Source of the DNA: Tenacibaculum jejuense
Lineage (GTDB): Bacteria > Bacteroidota > Bacteroidia > Flavobacteriales > Flavobacteriaceae
Direction of reading: 5' to 3'
Assembly (NCBI RefSeq): GCF_900198195.1
Contig: NZ_LT899436.1
Location: 1,405,501 to 1,469,500, forward strand
DNA: 64,000 nt
Shown: positions 8,671 through 17,317 of the stretch, piece after piece
How the letters are laid out: each line of letters opens with the position of its first letter
Position numbering within the stretch: the stretch's first letter is position 1
Position numbers and translations under genes: made by a program
Notes under the pieces: model-generated
Databases searched by the model: none
Seen by the model: the letters and a program-made list of their open reading frames with translations, nothing else
Told to the model about the DNA's origin: nothing

Positions 8671-8703
8671 AAAACCCAATAAGAAATCCTTATTGGGTTT
8701 TTT
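8671..8703. terminator. Bidirectional terminator between convergent genes
   Basis: AAAACCCAATAAG (8671-8683) pairs with CTTATTGGGTTTT (8689-8701) around a 5-nt loop, followed by Ts. It serves the small hypothetical gene on the plus strand and may also stop the minus-strand barrel gene, which ends 8 bp away. Confidence 0.9.
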
Positions 8704-8710
8704 ACTTTGA

Positions 8711-9358
8711 TTATAAATAATAGGATAATCCAAATAAAATTGTTGATGAATTTAAGTTGAAATCAAAGTTTTGTGAATTGCCTTCACTTAAATTTACATT
8801 TGATGAATCTTCAGCTTTACGATTGATATTTAAATATTGTAAGGCACCTATATTCGCTTGTAAAGCTAATTTTTTGGTAACAAAAAAATCAATACCAGGT
8901 CTTATTGATATTGAATAACTATTTTCTTTGAATTTTAAAGAAGAAGCTGAAGCTTTACTTTCAGAATAACTATAACCTAATTCACCTTGTAACGAGAAAG
9001 CAAAATTTTTACTTACAGGAAATAATTTTTTTATTGTAGGAGCAATAGAATATTGATTTCTAAAATTGAGACTTTCATTTGTTCCAGAAATATTTTCACT
9101 TTCAAAATACCCGTATCCTAGAGCTAGACCTATTGAGACGTTGTTATGTAAAAAATAAGCAGCGCTAGGTGTTATACTAAAACCAAAATTATTGGCTTCG
9201 GCATTAGGAGTTGCGGTGTTAGTATTATTATTAGAGCTTATAGCAAATCGTCCTCCAATATTCCATGTTCCTTTTTCAATAGCAAGTTTCCCCTCATTGT
9301 CCTGTGCATTCATAGCAAAAATGCAAATGAAGAGTTTTAAGAATAGTAGTTTTTTCAT
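8711..9358 (-). CDS. Outer-membrane beta-barrel protein
   Basis: The 215-residue product has a clear Sec signal peptide (MKKLLFLKLFICIFAMNAQ) cleaved at about residue 19. The mature part is built from alternating polar/hydrophobic strands separated by Asn/Ser-rich loops, such as WNIGGRFAIS, FGFSITPSAAYFL, ALGYGYFES and SIRPGIDFFV. It ends in an aromatic-terminated strand (ILFGLSYYL), as is usual for outer-membrane barrels of the PF13505-like group with about eight strands. No specific ligand is suggested. It has its own promoter (9391-9424), and its 3' end shares the terminator at 8671-8703. It is probably a small structural or adhesin-type porin-like protein. Confidence 0.85.
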   Translation of the reverse strand: MKKLLFLKLFICIFAMNAQDNEGKLAIEKGTWNIGGRFAISSNNNTNTATPNAEANNFGFSITPSAAYFLHNNVSIGLALGYGYFESENISGTNESLNFRNQYSIAPTIKKLFPVSKNFAFSLQGELGYSYSESKASASSLKFKENSYSISIRPGIDFFVTKKLALQANIGALQYLNINRKAEDSSNVNLSEGNSQNFDFNLNSSTILFGLSYYL

Positions 9359-9390
9359 AATTAATAAATTTTATTGGTTTTTATTAATTT

Positions 9391-9424
9391 CAAAACTATC
9401 CTTTAGGTATTGTTTTTATCCCAA
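9391..9424 (-). promoter_or_regulatory. Promoter of the barrel gene
   Basis: On the minus strand, TTG (9422-9424) and TAGTTTTG (9391-9398) lie 23 bp apart, matching the Bacteroidetes consensus. This is about 33 bp before the start codon at 9358. Confidence 0.6.
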
Positions 9425-9518
9425 TATTGCGTTAATAAAAAGTTAGTGCGGTTATAAAAAAAGCTAGTTAATTAGATTTTTATCTTAATTTATATTAAGA
9501 AATAAAAATTTAACGAAA

Positions 9519-10316
9519 CTATTTATGAAGTTTATAGAGTTGTTCTATCAACTCTTTTCCATATTTACGTTCTAATTTCCTAACTGTAAAATGACCTTTA
9601 GCCATTTCTTGAAAGTGTGTAATAAACAAAGTATTTATTAAAGCGCCTCCTGCTGCACCAATTACTGGAACAGATTGCGCAATTGTTTTTTCAGTTACTT
9701 GTATACCAAAGCGTTCTGCTATTTTACCTATTATATTTAAAAATACAGTAGTTCCTTCATGAAAAACACCATGTTCAGCAACAAATTTATTAGTTTGTAC
9801 TATAGAATTTGAAAGAAATGCTCTAGTTGCATAATAACTAGATTCTACATTATCATCTTCAATACTATTACCGCCCAAAGCAAAGACTTCTAAGCAAGCT
9901 AATTTAGTATCAGTTTCTTTTATAGGTTCTCCATTTGAGCGAGCAATGTCTGCTATAGATCTTAATATTATAGTTGTTGTTAAAGGAAGCTCTACAGCTA
10001 ATCCAGTCAAACCAAATAAACCTCCAATAGTGCCCGTAGCTCCAACTGCTACTTTATGCATTAAATCGTAAGATTTATCTGTACTTTCTTCTTTAATTGT
10101 GAAAATTGCAGCTTCAGCAGCTTTTAAAAGAGATGTTTTGGTAATATTGTTTAATTTACTATTCCAATTTTTTGGTAAAGCATCTAATCCTTTTTGAATA
10201 GGATTACCAATAATATTACTGAGCTTTATTGCTATTCCAGGATTTTCTAATAAGCGCTTAGCAATAATTAAATTTTGAAGATCTTCTTCAGAAATATTTT
10301 TTTCTAGTTTATTCAT
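9519..10316 (-). CDS. EcsC family protein
   Basis: The 265-residue protein matches the EcsC family (PF12787). It has a glycine-rich amphipathic stretch VGATGTIGGLFGLTGLAVELPLTTTI near residues 90-115, the conserved ACLEVFALGG segment, and a second glycine-rich hydrophobic stretch VPVIGAAGGALINTLFITHFQEMA near the C-terminus. Bacillus EcsC is encoded with an ABC transporter, but most family members stand alone and their role is unknown. There is no signal peptide. The glycine-rich segments suggest membrane association from the cytoplasmic side. The gene is monocistronic. No terminator is obvious in the 160 bp after it. Confidence 0.88.
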   Translation of the reverse strand: MNKLEKNISEEDLQNLIIAKRLLENPGIAIKLSNIIGNPIQKGLDALPKNWNSKLNNITKTSLLKAAEAAIFTIKEESTDKSYDLMHKVAVGATGTIGGLFGLTGLAVELPLTTTIILRSIADIARSNGEPIKETDTKLACLEVFALGGNSIEDDNVESSYYATRAFLSNSIVQTNKFVAEHGVFHEGTTVFLNIIGKIAERFGIQVTEKTIAQSVPVIGAAGGALINTLFITHFQEMAKGHFTVRKLERKYGKELIEQLYKLHK

Positions 10317-10450
10317 ACAATTTATATATACATAAATATACTAAAGTATTTTATTCTTTTTAATTGATAGAATTATTATAAAAAAACATTCATCTTAACA
10401 TATGTTAATTTGAACTAAGCTTTTTCAGGTATTTATCTGTAAATTAATGA

Positions 10451-10553
10451 GTTGTTTTTATTGTTTGTGTAAATTTAAATAGGGATTATTACAGATTATT
10501 AACACTTGGGAAAAGGAAATGATTTTATTTTATAAAATCGTTTCCTTTTTTAT
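10451..10553 (+). ncRNA. Candidate small RNA ending at a strong terminator
   Basis: A 17-bp stem (10511-10527 with 10533-10549, one G-U pair) followed by six Ts is a textbook terminator, yet no plus-strand gene precedes it. About 60 bp upstream, TTG (10452-10454) and a TAAATTTA box (10470-10477) at 15-bp spacing form a weak promoter candidate. The transcript would be about 70 nt with no useful reading frame. This is inference from terminator plus possible promoter; the promoter is not a good consensus match. Confidence 0.35.
10511..10553 (+). terminator. Orphan strong terminator
   Basis: AAAAGGAAATGATTTTA (10511-10527) pairs with TAAAATCGTTTCCTTTT (10533-10549), followed by a T run. The nearest gene (EcsC) starts on the opposite strand at 10316, so this terminator does not belong to it. 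Confidence 0.88.
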
Positions 10554-10721
10554 TAATGGATAACTACTATAAATTAAGATAATTTTAGTAATGCATTAAC
10601 ATGCTAATAAGAATTGAATTAATACTTTTATATCAGCTATGAAAGTAATTGCTATTTAGCTTTCAATTATTTATGATTATACAGTTTGGGTTTATTAAGG
10701 ATAAACTTTTTAAAAAGCTAC

Positions 10722-10820
10722 ATGAATTTAAATCTTAAGGGTTGGTTTGATTCAAGAAATTACTTAGCTAAAAAATTGAAAACTTCATATAACACGAATC
10801 ATTTTTGGGGTAAATCGTAG
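10722..10820 (+). CDS. Possible 32-residue basic peptide
   Basis: An ATG at 10722 opens a 32-codon frame that ends in TAG at 10820, 26 bp before a strong terminator. The peptide starts MNLNLKGWFDSRNYL and ends NHFWGKS. It is basic and carries two tryptophans and several other aromatics, unusual for chance translation of AT-rich intergenic DNA. There is no signal peptide and no membrane segment. No family was recognised. The box TACAGTTTG (10680-10688) resembles a -7 element with one extra spacer base. The frame could be a real small protein or just part of a small RNA. Confidence 0.4.
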   Translation: MNLNLKGWFDSRNYLAKKLKTSYNTNHFWGKS

Positions 10821-10846
10821 TGTTATAGCTAACAGTTCAATTTTTG

Positions 10847-10892
10847 CCGCAACTCAATAATTTTAGAACTTCTGAGTTGCGGTTTCTTTTTT
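10847..10892 (+). terminator. Terminator after the small-peptide candidate
   Basis: CCGCAACTCA (10847-10856) pairs with TGAGTTGCGG (10873-10882) around a 16-nt loop, followed by TTTCTTTTTT. It is unusually GC-rich for this window. No long gene precedes it on the plus strand. Confidence 0.88.
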
Positions 10893-10965
10893 AAAAATTT
10901 TAACATTCATGAATGTAATTAATCTTTCAAAGATTTGACTATTAGCCTATAGAAATAGTTAAATA

Positions 10966-11640
10966 ATGGGGAATACATTACAATTATTAGATAGAAATAC
11001 TATTGAAACAGGAGGTTTTCATGGTATTTTACAGAAGCGGTTAATTGTTAATTCTAAGTTTGGACCTAAATCTGGAGTAAAGAAAGGAACTTGGGAAGGT
11101 ATAGGAAATCTTGTGTATTTTGCTGATAGTTGGTTTAAGGAAGGAGTGGAGACAGGTTTACATCCTCATCAATATATAGATGTTTTAACTTTTATAGTTG
11201 AGGGAAGATTAGATCATGAAGGTTCATTAAAACATGGAATAAGTTTAAAATCTTTAGATTTTCAAGTACAAAAATCTGGAAAAGAAGGTTTTCTTCATAA
11301 TGAAATAAATAAAGGAAGTATAACAACTCGAATGTTACAACTTTGGTTGTTACCAGAACAAATAGAGCAAAAATCAAGTTTTAGAGTTCATAGAGCAGAG
11401 AAGGGGTTGATTACAAATGTGTATGGAGTTAGAGATAGAAACTCTACTCATATAGATGTTGTTTATTTATCTGAAGGCGAACTTTATATAGCTAAAGAGG
11501 AAAGTTTAGTTTATGTAGTTACTGGAAATGTTAGAGTAGATGAAGAAGATATATCAGAAGGAATAATGTTGAATCTTGATAAAGATATCATTCATTGTAA
11601 TAAAGAAAGCATATTGATTAGTGTTTATGTAAAAGAATAA
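10966..11640 (+). CDS. Pirin family protein
   Basis: The 224-residue protein is a bicupin of the pirin family (PF02678). The metal-site motifs are visible: HPHQYIDVLTFIVEGRLDH (first two histidines at HPH) and GFLHNE with the later histidine and glutamate. Pirins bind Fe or another metal; some have quercetinase activity and others act as redox-sensitive cofactors. The length is close to the short YhaK-like members. The gene is monocistronic and convergent with gcvP, sharing a bidirectional terminator. The start at 10966 fits the conserved N-terminus, which begins a few residues before the first cupin strand. Function beyond the family is open. Confidence 0.9.
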   Translation: MGNTLQLLDRNTIETGGFHGILQKRLIVNSKFGPKSGVKKGTWEGIGNLVYFADSWFKEGVETGLHPHQYIDVLTFIVEGRLDHEGSLKHGISLKSLDFQVQKSGKEGFLHNEINKGSITTRMLQLWLLPEQIEQKSSFRVHRAEKGLITNVYGVRDRNSTHIDVVYLSEGELYIAKEESLVYVVTGNVRVDEEDISEGIMLNLDKDIIHCNKESILISVYVKE

Positions 11641-11641
11641 A

Positions 11642-11671
11642 AAAAGCCTTGCTAAACTAGCAAGGCTTTTT
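11642..11671. terminator. Bidirectional terminator between pirin and gcvP
   Basis: AAAAGCCTTGCTA (11642-11654) and TAGCAAGGCTTTT (11658-11670) form a perfect 13-bp stem with a 3-nt loop. A and T runs flank it on both sides, so it works for both convergent genes. Confidence 0.93.
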
Positions 11672-11675
11672 GATT

Positions 11676-14531
11676 TTATGCTTCGGCTTCCATATAATCT
11701 TCTATAGGGTTACATGAACAAATTAAGTTTCTGTCTCCATAAGCGTCATCAACTCTTCTAACAGATGGCCAAAATTTATTATCCATAATATATTCTAAAG
11801 GATAAGCAGCTTCTTGTCTTGAATATGGGAAACTCCAGTCATCATTAGTAAGCATAGCTAATGTATGAGGAGCGTTTTTTAATACATTGTTTTCATCTTC
11901 TTTAGAAGTAGCATCTATTTCCTTTCTAATAGAAATTAAAGCATCACAAAAACGATCTAATTCAACTAAACTTTCACTTTCTGTAGGTTCTACCATAATT
12001 GTACCTGCCACAGGGAAAGAAACAGTTGGAGCATGGAATCCGTAATCCATTAAACGTTTAGCGATATCAACTACTTCGATTCCTTTTTGCTTAAATTCTC
12101 TACAATCTAAAATCATCTCATGAGCAGCACGTCCCATTTCACCAGTGTATAATGTTTGGAAATGTTGTTGTAAACGCTCTTTCATATAATTTGCATTTAA
12201 GATTGCAATTTTAGTAGAGTCAGTTAAACCTTTTGAACCTAACATTGTAATGTATCCATAAGAAATCAAACAAGCTAGTGCAGATCCCCAAGGAGCAGCA
12301 GAAATTGCTGTAATTGGATTCCCTCCACCTGTTGTAATTACAGGATTAGTTGGTAAAAATGGAACAAGTTGTGGAGCTACACAAATTGGCCCAACACCAG
12401 GTCCGCCACCACCATGTGGAATAGCAAAAGTTTTATGTAAATTTAAGTGACAAACATCAGCACCAATAGTTGCAGGATTTGTTAATCCTACCTGTGCATT
12501 CATATTTGCACCATCCATATATACTTGTCCGCCATTATCGTGAACTATAGAAGTAATTTCTTTAATAGCTTTTTCAAATACACCATGTGTAGAAGGGTAA
12601 GTTACCATCAAAGCAGCTAAGTTATCTTTGTGTAATTCGGCTTTAGCTCTTAAATCTTCAACATCTATATTTCCTTTTTCATCTGTCTTAGTAACAACTA
12701 CTTTCATTCCTGCCATAACAGCAGAAGCTGGATTTGTACCGTGTGCAGAAGATGGAATTAAACAGATATTTCTATGCGTATCTCCGTTTGCTTCGTGATA
12801 AGCTCTAATAACCATTAACCCCGCAAATTCTCCTTGAGCTCCTGAGTTAGGTTGTAATGATGTTCCAGCAAAACCAGTAACCACGTTTAATTGTTGTTCT
12901 AGGTTTTTTAACACGATTTGATAACCTTCTGCTTGATTTAAAGGAACAAAAGGATGAATATTTCCCCATTGAGGATTACTTAAAGGCAACATTTCAGAAG
13001 CAGCATTAAGCTTCATTGTACATGAACCTAAAGAAATCATCGAGTGGTTTAAAGCTAAATCTTTTCTTTCTAATTTCTTGATGTAACGCATCATATCAGT
13101 TTCTGAATGATATGTGTTAAATACTTCGTGATCTAAGAAAGATGTATTTCTTTTTATATTTTCTGGAAGAATATTTTCTGAAATAAACTCCGTAATTGTA
13201 ATATCTTGAATGTTAAAAGCTTGCTCAAAACAATCAACAATTGCATTAATTTCTTTTAAACCTACAGTTTCGTTTAAAGAAATAGCAACATGATTTTTAT
13301 CAACATAATTAAAGTTAACTTGGTTAGCTTCTGCTGTAGCTCTCAATTTTTCAGCCTCAACTTCAACCAAAATAGTATCAAAATATGCTGTGTTTTTTTG
13401 TTTAAATCCTAAGCGATTTAATGCAGCAGCTAAAGTTTGTGAAGCCGAATGAACTCTATTTGCAATAAATTGAATTCCTTCTTTACCATGATAAACAGCA
13501 TACATTCCGGCCATAACAGCCAATAAAACTTGAGCTGTACAAATATTAGAAGTTGCTCTTTCACGTTTTATGTGTTGCTCTCTAGTTTGTAAAGCCATTC
13601 TTAAAGCTGGCTCACCATCTTTATCTTTTGTAACTCCAATAATACGCCCTGGAATACTACGTTTGTAAGCTTCTTTAGTAGCAAAATACCCAGCATGTGG
13701 TCCTCCATATCCTAATGGAATACCGAATCTTTGTGTAGTTCCAACGACAACATCAACTCCAAATTCTCCTGGAGCTTTTAAAACTGCAAGAGATAGAATA
13801 TCTGCAGCTACAGCAACTTTAATATTATTCTCGTTTGCTTTAGCTACAAAAGTAGAATAATCAACTACACTACCATTTTTTCCAGGGTATTGAAGAATAG
13901 CACCATAAAAATCATCAGAAAAATCGAATTTTTCATGATTACCTATTACTAACTCTATTCCGATAGGAATAGCACGTGTTTTTAAAACCGATAATGTTTG
14001 TGGTAAAATTTCTTCAGAAACAAAGAATTTGTTAGCACCAGCTTTCTTTTTCGCTCTTTCTCTAACATCAAACAATAAAGCCATTGCTTCAGCAGCAGCT
14101 GTACCTTCATCTAATAAAGACGCATTCGCTAACTCCATTCCTGTTAAATCACAAACCATAGTTTGATAATTTAACAAAGCTTCTAATCTACCTTGAGCAA
14201 TTTCTGCTTGGTAAGGAGTATAAGCTGTATACCATCCTGGGTTTTCTAAAATATTTCTTTGAATTACACTTGGGGTAATCGCTTCATGATACCCAAGACC
14301 AATATAACTCTTGAAAATTTTGTTTTTAGCACCTAACTCATTTATGTGTTGTAAATATTCATACTCACTTAATGCTTCAGGCAAATCTAATTCATTTTGC
14401 AAACGAATATCGTCTGGTATAGTTTCGTAAATTAATTGGTCAATACTATCTACACCAATTGCTTTCAACATAATATCCTTTTCATGATCTCTAGGCCCAA
14501 TATGTCGTAATTGAAATAAATTTGTATTCAT
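11676..14531 (-). CDS. gcvP: Glycine dehydrogenase (aminomethyl-transferring), P-protein of the glycine cleavage system
   Basis: GcvP uses PLP to decarboxylate glycine and passes the aminomethyl group to the lipoyl arm of the H-protein. The protein is the full-length single-chain form (951 residues). The PLP lysine is K700 in the motif HLNLHKTF, followed by the glycine-rich loop [12 protein letters not shown]. The N-terminal half carries [13 protein letters not shown] and [10 protein letters not shown], typical of the family. I place the start at 14531 ([15 protein letters not shown]). A frame extension to 14561 exists, but a TATTTTTG -7 box at 14559-14566 puts the transcript start downstream of that codon. 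The other glycine-cleavage genes (gcvT, gcvH) are not in the window, as is common in Bacteroidetes. Confidence 0.97.
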   Translation of the reverse strand: MNTNLFQLRHIGPRDHEKDIMLKAIGVDSIDQLIYETIPDDIRLQNELDLPEALSEYEYLQHINELGAKNKIFKSYIGLGYHEAITPSVIQRNILENPGWYTAYTPYQAEIAQGRLEALLNYQTMVCDLTGMELANASLLDEGTAAAEAMALLFDVRERAKKKAGANKFFVSEEILPQTLSVLKTRAIPIGIELVIGNHEKFDFSDDFYGAILQYPGKNGSVVDYSTFVAKANENNIKVAVAADILSLAVLKAPGEFGVDVVVGTTQRFGIPLGYGGPHAGYFATKEAYKRSIPGRIIGVTKDKDGEPALRMALQTREQHIKRERATSNICTAQVLLAVMAGMYAVYHGKEGIQFIANRVHSASQTLAAALNRLGFKQKNTAYFDTILVEVEAEKLRATAEANQVNFNYVDKNHVAISLNETVGLKEINAIVDCFEQAFNIQDITITEFISENILPENIKRNTSFLDHEVFNTYHSETDMMRYIKKLERKDLALNHSMISLGSCTMKLNAASEMLPLSNPQWGNIHPFVPLNQAEGYQIVLKNLEQQLNVVTGFAGTSLQPNSGAQGEFAGLMVIRAYHEANGDTHRNICLIPSSAHGTNPASAVMAGMKVVVTKTDEKGNIDVEDLRAKAELHKDNLAALMVTYPSTHGVFEKAIKEITSIVHDNGGQVYMDGANMNAQVGLTNPATIGADVCHLNLHKTFAIPHGGGGPGVGPICVAPQLVPFLPTNPVITTGGGNPITAISAAPWGSALACLISYGYITMLGSKGLTDSTKIAILNANYMKERLQQHFQTLYTGEMGRAAHEMILDCREFKQKGIEVVDIAKRLMDYGFHAPTVSFPVAGTIMVEPTESESLVELDRFCDALISIRKEIDATSKEDENNVLKNAPHTLAMLTNDDWSFPYSRQEAAYPLEYIMDNKFWPSVRRVDDAYGDRNLICSCNPIEDYMEAEA

Positions 14532-14558
14532 TATTGTTGTGTTGTTAATTTTGATGTG

Positions 14559-14566
14559 CAAAAATA
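14559..14566 (-). promoter_or_regulatory. -7 element of the gcvP promoter
   Basis: TATTTTTG on the minus strand matches TAnnTTTG. The -33 part is not a clear match. The box overlaps the ATG at 14561 and so supports the shorter gcvP start at 14531. Confidence 0.5.
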
Positions 14567-14651
14567 ACCATTTATTGAAAATCTTTTAAATCTTAGCTAA
14601 CAAGTTTTTAACTATCCATAATAGTTCTAAACAAATAATTACATTTACGCT

Positions 14652-15464
14652 GTGAAATATTTGAAGATAATTTTTGATTTTTATATCAATTCGAGTTTAC
14701 ATGTAGCTTTATCGGTTTATGCATTACTTAGAATTACAGAGTTTTACTTTGATTTACCCTACAATGAAACTTTAAATTATTTTATTTTCTACGGAACTAT
14801 AACAGGATATAATTTTGTTAAGTATGCTGGTATTGCAAAATTACATCACATGAGTTTGACAAAAAACTTGAGATTAATTCAGATATTTTCTCTTTTGTGT
14901 TTTTTAATGATGTGTTTTTATTTGACTTTATTAAACATAAAAGTTCTGCTGTACTTTATTCCTTTTTCATTATTGACTTTTTTTTATGCTGTTCCTGTTT
15001 TGAAAGGAGTAACTAAAAATCTAAGAAATATAGGAACGTTAAAAATTTTTGTTATAGCATTAGTATGGTCTGGAGTTACTGCACTAATTCCTTTAGCAAG
15101 CAAATATAAGTTAGGTGTACATGAAGTACTTTTTAGTGTACAACGTTTTTTATTTGTGGTCGTGTTAACATTACCTTTTGATATTCGCGATATGCGATAT
15201 GATAAAAAATATTTACAAACTATACCACAAATAATAGGAGTGGAGCGTGCTAAAAAGTTCGGGTCGATTCTATTGCTAATCACTGTTGTGATTGAGTTTT
15301 TTATAACTCCAAATTCAAGTTTAAAATTTGGATTTATGATCGTATTCTTTACTTTGTTATTGTTCTTACAAAAAGCTAAGACAAAACAATCTAAATATTA
15401 CGCTTCTTTTTGGATAGAAGGCATTCCTATTTTTTGGTTCTTATTATTGAGTTTAATGAAATAA
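14652..15464 (+). CDS. UbiA-like polytopic membrane protein
   Basis: The 270-residue product has about eight hydrophobic segments. Its segment LPFDIRDMRYDKKYLQTIPQIIGVERAKKF closely resembles the second aspartate-rich motif and following loop of UbiA-type prenyltransferases. The first motif (NxxxDxxxD) is not clearly present: the corresponding place reads YNFVKYAGIAKLHH. It may therefore be a divergent or non-catalytic relative. The start is a GTG at 14652 very close to a TACATTTA box, so the leader would be short. The gene is monocistronic and convergent with the next lipoprotein gene. The family call is moderately sure and the activity unknown. Confidence 0.7.
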   Translation: MKYLKIIFDFYINSSLHVALSVYALLRITEFYFDLPYNETLNYFIFYGTITGYNFVKYAGIAKLHHMSLTKNLRLIQIFSLLCFLMMCFYLTLLNIKVLLYFIPFSLLTFFYAVPVLKGVTKNLRNIGTLKIFVIALVWSGVTALIPLASKYKLGVHEVLFSVQRFLFVVVLTLPFDIRDMRYDKKYLQTIPQIIGVERAKKFGSILLLITVVIEFFITPNSSLKFGFMIVFFTLLLFLQKAKTKQSKYYASFWIEGIPIFWFLLLSLMK

Positions 15465-15466
15465 AA

Positions 15467-15490
15467 AAAGCTCTGAATAATCAGAGCTTT
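15467..15490. terminator. Terminator between convergent genes
   Basis: AAAGCTCTGA (15467-15476) pairs with TCAGAGCTTT (15481-15490) around ATAA. The minus-strand side has seven Ts, so it mainly serves the lipoprotein gene at 15508-16305, but it can stop the plus-strand gene too. Confidence 0.85.
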
Positions 15491-15507
15491 CTTCAAAAGA
15501 ATATTTT

Positions 15508-16305
15508 TTATTTTGTGTCCACTGGTGGTTCAGTGCTCTCACAAAGTGGGATGTAAGTAGCAGGACATCTTGTGTTTTCGAAGCGTTCACCATCTCCCCA
15601 TGCTGAGAAAATCCAACATCTTCTACTTCTTCTTGAATAAATTCCAAGGAAAGAATGAGCCGCAACAGTAATACAGTCCACACCTCTTAAGTCAGAAAGT
15701 GGAATTTCGTATGTAAATTCTTTAACTCTTTTGTGATAATCTCTGTATGGGAATTGATAATAGTTAGGATATCCATTTCTTGTTAAAGGAATTCCTCTTT
15801 TATCACCAACATAAAGATTTGTAGCCCAAATAGACCAGCAATGATTTGCTTCGTACTTAACAATTAAGTTAACTCTATCTGAAGTTATAGTTAGCTTACC
15901 TGCTTTATAATTTCTTCCGATAATAATATCAGCAGTTTTGTTAAATCTACCTCCAGGTCCAACAGGAACTGCTGTTCTAGATGCTAATTTAATCTCTTCA
16001 GGTAATTCTACTTGTACTTCAGTAACTACATTTTGTAGTTCTCCGATTTGATCAGTACCTAAAACATTTTCTCTTCTTTCTATAAAAGACTCATCTTGTT
16101 CTAGAATTAGACCTTGTTCCTCAGCAATTGTTTGCTGTACATCATCAGTTAAGCCTTGATTGCCTATTTCAATAGCTGTTCTTTCTAATAATGTTGTTTC
16201 TTGTAAATTTGACTCTTGTGGAAGTTCGTTTACATCTTCATTGTTGTTACATCCAGTTATAGATAATAACAATGCAGATATAAAAACATAAAATATCCCC
16301 CTCAT
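15508..16305 (-). CDS. Lipoprotein with cysteine-containing C-terminal domain, unknown function
   Basis: The N-terminus is a lipoprotein signal with lipobox SITGC and C19. It is followed by an acidic, Glu/Gln-rich linker (about 20-125) that looks unstructured, then a domain of about 135 residues. This domain contains FNKTADIIIGRNYKAGKL, CWSIWATN, GVDCITVAAHS and CWIFSAWGDGERF, and ends CPATYIPLC. Five cysteines lie in the C-terminal domain, which suggests disulfides in the exported protein. The AAHS...AWGDG pattern recurs in secreted flavobacterial proteins as far as I recall, but I cannot name the family. The gene is monocistronic, with a good promoter at 16340-16368 and a terminator at its end. 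A surface or adhesion role is inferred only from location. Confidence 0.78.
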   Translation of the reverse strand: MRGIFYVFISALLLSITGCNNNEDVNELPQESNLQETTLLERTAIEIGNQGLTDDVQQTIAEEQGLILEQDESFIERRENVLGTDQIGELQNVVTEVQVELPEEIKLASRTAVPVGPGGRFNKTADIIIGRNYKAGKLTITSDRVNLIVKYEANHCWSIWATNLYVGDKRGIPLTRNGYPNYYQFPYRDYHKRVKEFTYEIPLSDLRGVDCITVAAHSFLGIYSRRSRRCWIFSAWGDGERFENTRCPATYIPLCESTEPPVDTK

Positions 16306-16339
16306 AATTTAAGTTTTTATTGATTAATTAATTGATGGG

Positions 16340-16368
16340 CAAATATATACAAATTTTAAAAAAGTCAA
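16340..16368 (-). promoter_or_regulatory. Promoter of the cysteine-containing lipoprotein gene
   Basis: On the minus strand, TTG (16366-16368) and TATATTTG (16340-16347) are 18 bp apart, matching the Bacteroidetes consensus, 35 bp before the start codon. Confidence 0.65.
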
Positions 16369-16472
16369 TACTTTTTAATCAAAAATTAAAATTAACTGGA
16401 ATGTAATTTAGCAGATTGTTTTATCAACAAAAGGATTGTATTTTTACTTTTTCGAATAAAATTAAAGCAATC

Positions 16473-17231
16473 ATGAAAATAATTATTTCACCAGCGAAGT
16501 CTTTAGATTTTGAAACTAAAGCTACAACTGAAAATTTTTCTACCTCTAATTTTTTAAATGAATCTGAAAAACTAAACAAAAAATTAAAGACATTATCTAG
16601 AAAGAAATTATCAGAATTAATGAAAATATCTGATGATTTAAGCGCTTTAAATTATGAGAGAAACCAAGCTTGGACTTTACCATTTGATTTAAATAATGCG
16701 AAGCAAGCTGTATTTAGTTTTACAGGTGAAGTTTATAGAGGTATAGATGTAAATACTTTAAGTGAGGCTAAAATTCCTGAGATGCAAAACAAGCTTAGAA
16801 TTTTATCGGGTTTATACGGATTATTAAAGCCATTGGATTTAATACAGCCATATCGACTTGAAATGGGTACTAAATTAAAAGTAGGACGAAAAGAAAATTT
16901 ATATCAGTTTTGGGGAGATACTCTTGCCAATTCTTTAAATGAAGAACTTGAAGATGGAGAGTTATTAGTTAATCTTGCTAGTGCCGAATATTTTAAAGCT
17001 TTACCTAAAAAAACATTGAAAGTTCCAATGATTACTCCTGTTTTCAAAGACTTTAAAAATGGGCAATACAAAACGATCATGACTTTTGCTAAAAAAGCTA
17101 GAGGTTTAATGGTACGTTATATCATAGATAATGATGTAGAAACTATAGCAGAACTTAAAGGATTTAATGTAGAAGGTTATGGGTTTTCTGAAGAAATGTC
17201 TAAAGAAAATGAATTGGTTTTTGTTAGATAA
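16473..17231 (+). CDS. yaaA: Peroxide stress protein YaaA (DUF328/UPF0246)
   Basis: E. coli YaaA lowers free iron during hydrogen peroxide stress and so protects DNA and proteins. The 252-residue product starts MKIIISPAKSLDFE, the conserved family N-terminus. It also has QAVFSFTGEVYRGID, LRILSGLYGLLKPLD, LEMGTKL, NLASAEYFKAL and AKKARGLMVRYII, all family signatures. The frame is open back to 16416, but the extra 19 residues do not match the family, so ATG 16473 is chosen. The gene is monocistronic. A TATTTTTA box about 35 bp upstream (near 16439) is a possible -7 element. Cytoplasmic, DNA-binding per published structural work on the family. Confidence 0.95.
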   Translation: MKIIISPAKSLDFETKATTENFSTSNFLNESEKLNKKLKTLSRKKLSELMKISDDLSALNYERNQAWTLPFDLNNAKQAVFSFTGEVYRGIDVNTLSEAKIPEMQNKLRILSGLYGLLKPLDLIQPYRLEMGTKLKVGRKENLYQFWGDTLANSLNEELEDGELLVNLASAEYFKALPKKTLKVPMITPVFKDFKNGQYKTIMTFAKKARGLMVRYIIDNDVETIAELKGFNVEGYGFSEEMSKENELVFVR

Positions 17232-17253
17232 TATTGCTTGTAGTTCATTTATA

Positions 17254-17301
17254 TAAAAAGATACAACATGATACCTTTCTAAAAAGTATAATGTTGTATC
17301 T
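17254..17301 (-). terminator. Terminator of peptide gene P2
   Basis: AGATACAACATGATAC and GTATAATGTTGTATCT form a 16-bp stem with one mismatch and an 11-nt loop. On the minus strand it is followed by TTTTTATAT. It lies just beyond the stop of P2. Confidence 0.8.
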
Positions 17302-17317
17302 AATTAGTTGCTAAAGT

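Larger units (their letters stand above)
10317..10965. other. 649-bp gap with two terminators and possible small transcripts
   Basis: No long gene fits here. The gap holds two strong plus-strand terminators (10511-10553 and 10847-10892), each without a recognised plus-strand gene before it, and a 32-codon frame at 10722-10820. The 5' part (10317-10440) contains the upstream region of the EcsC gene, including the small palindrome ATACTAAAGTAT. The arrangement suggests one or two short transcripts; see the separate entries. Confidence 0.6.

Noticed and set aside
16416..16472. Longer N-terminus for YaaA.
   Set aside because: The extra 19 residues do not match the family; MKIIISPAKSL at 16473 is the conserved start.
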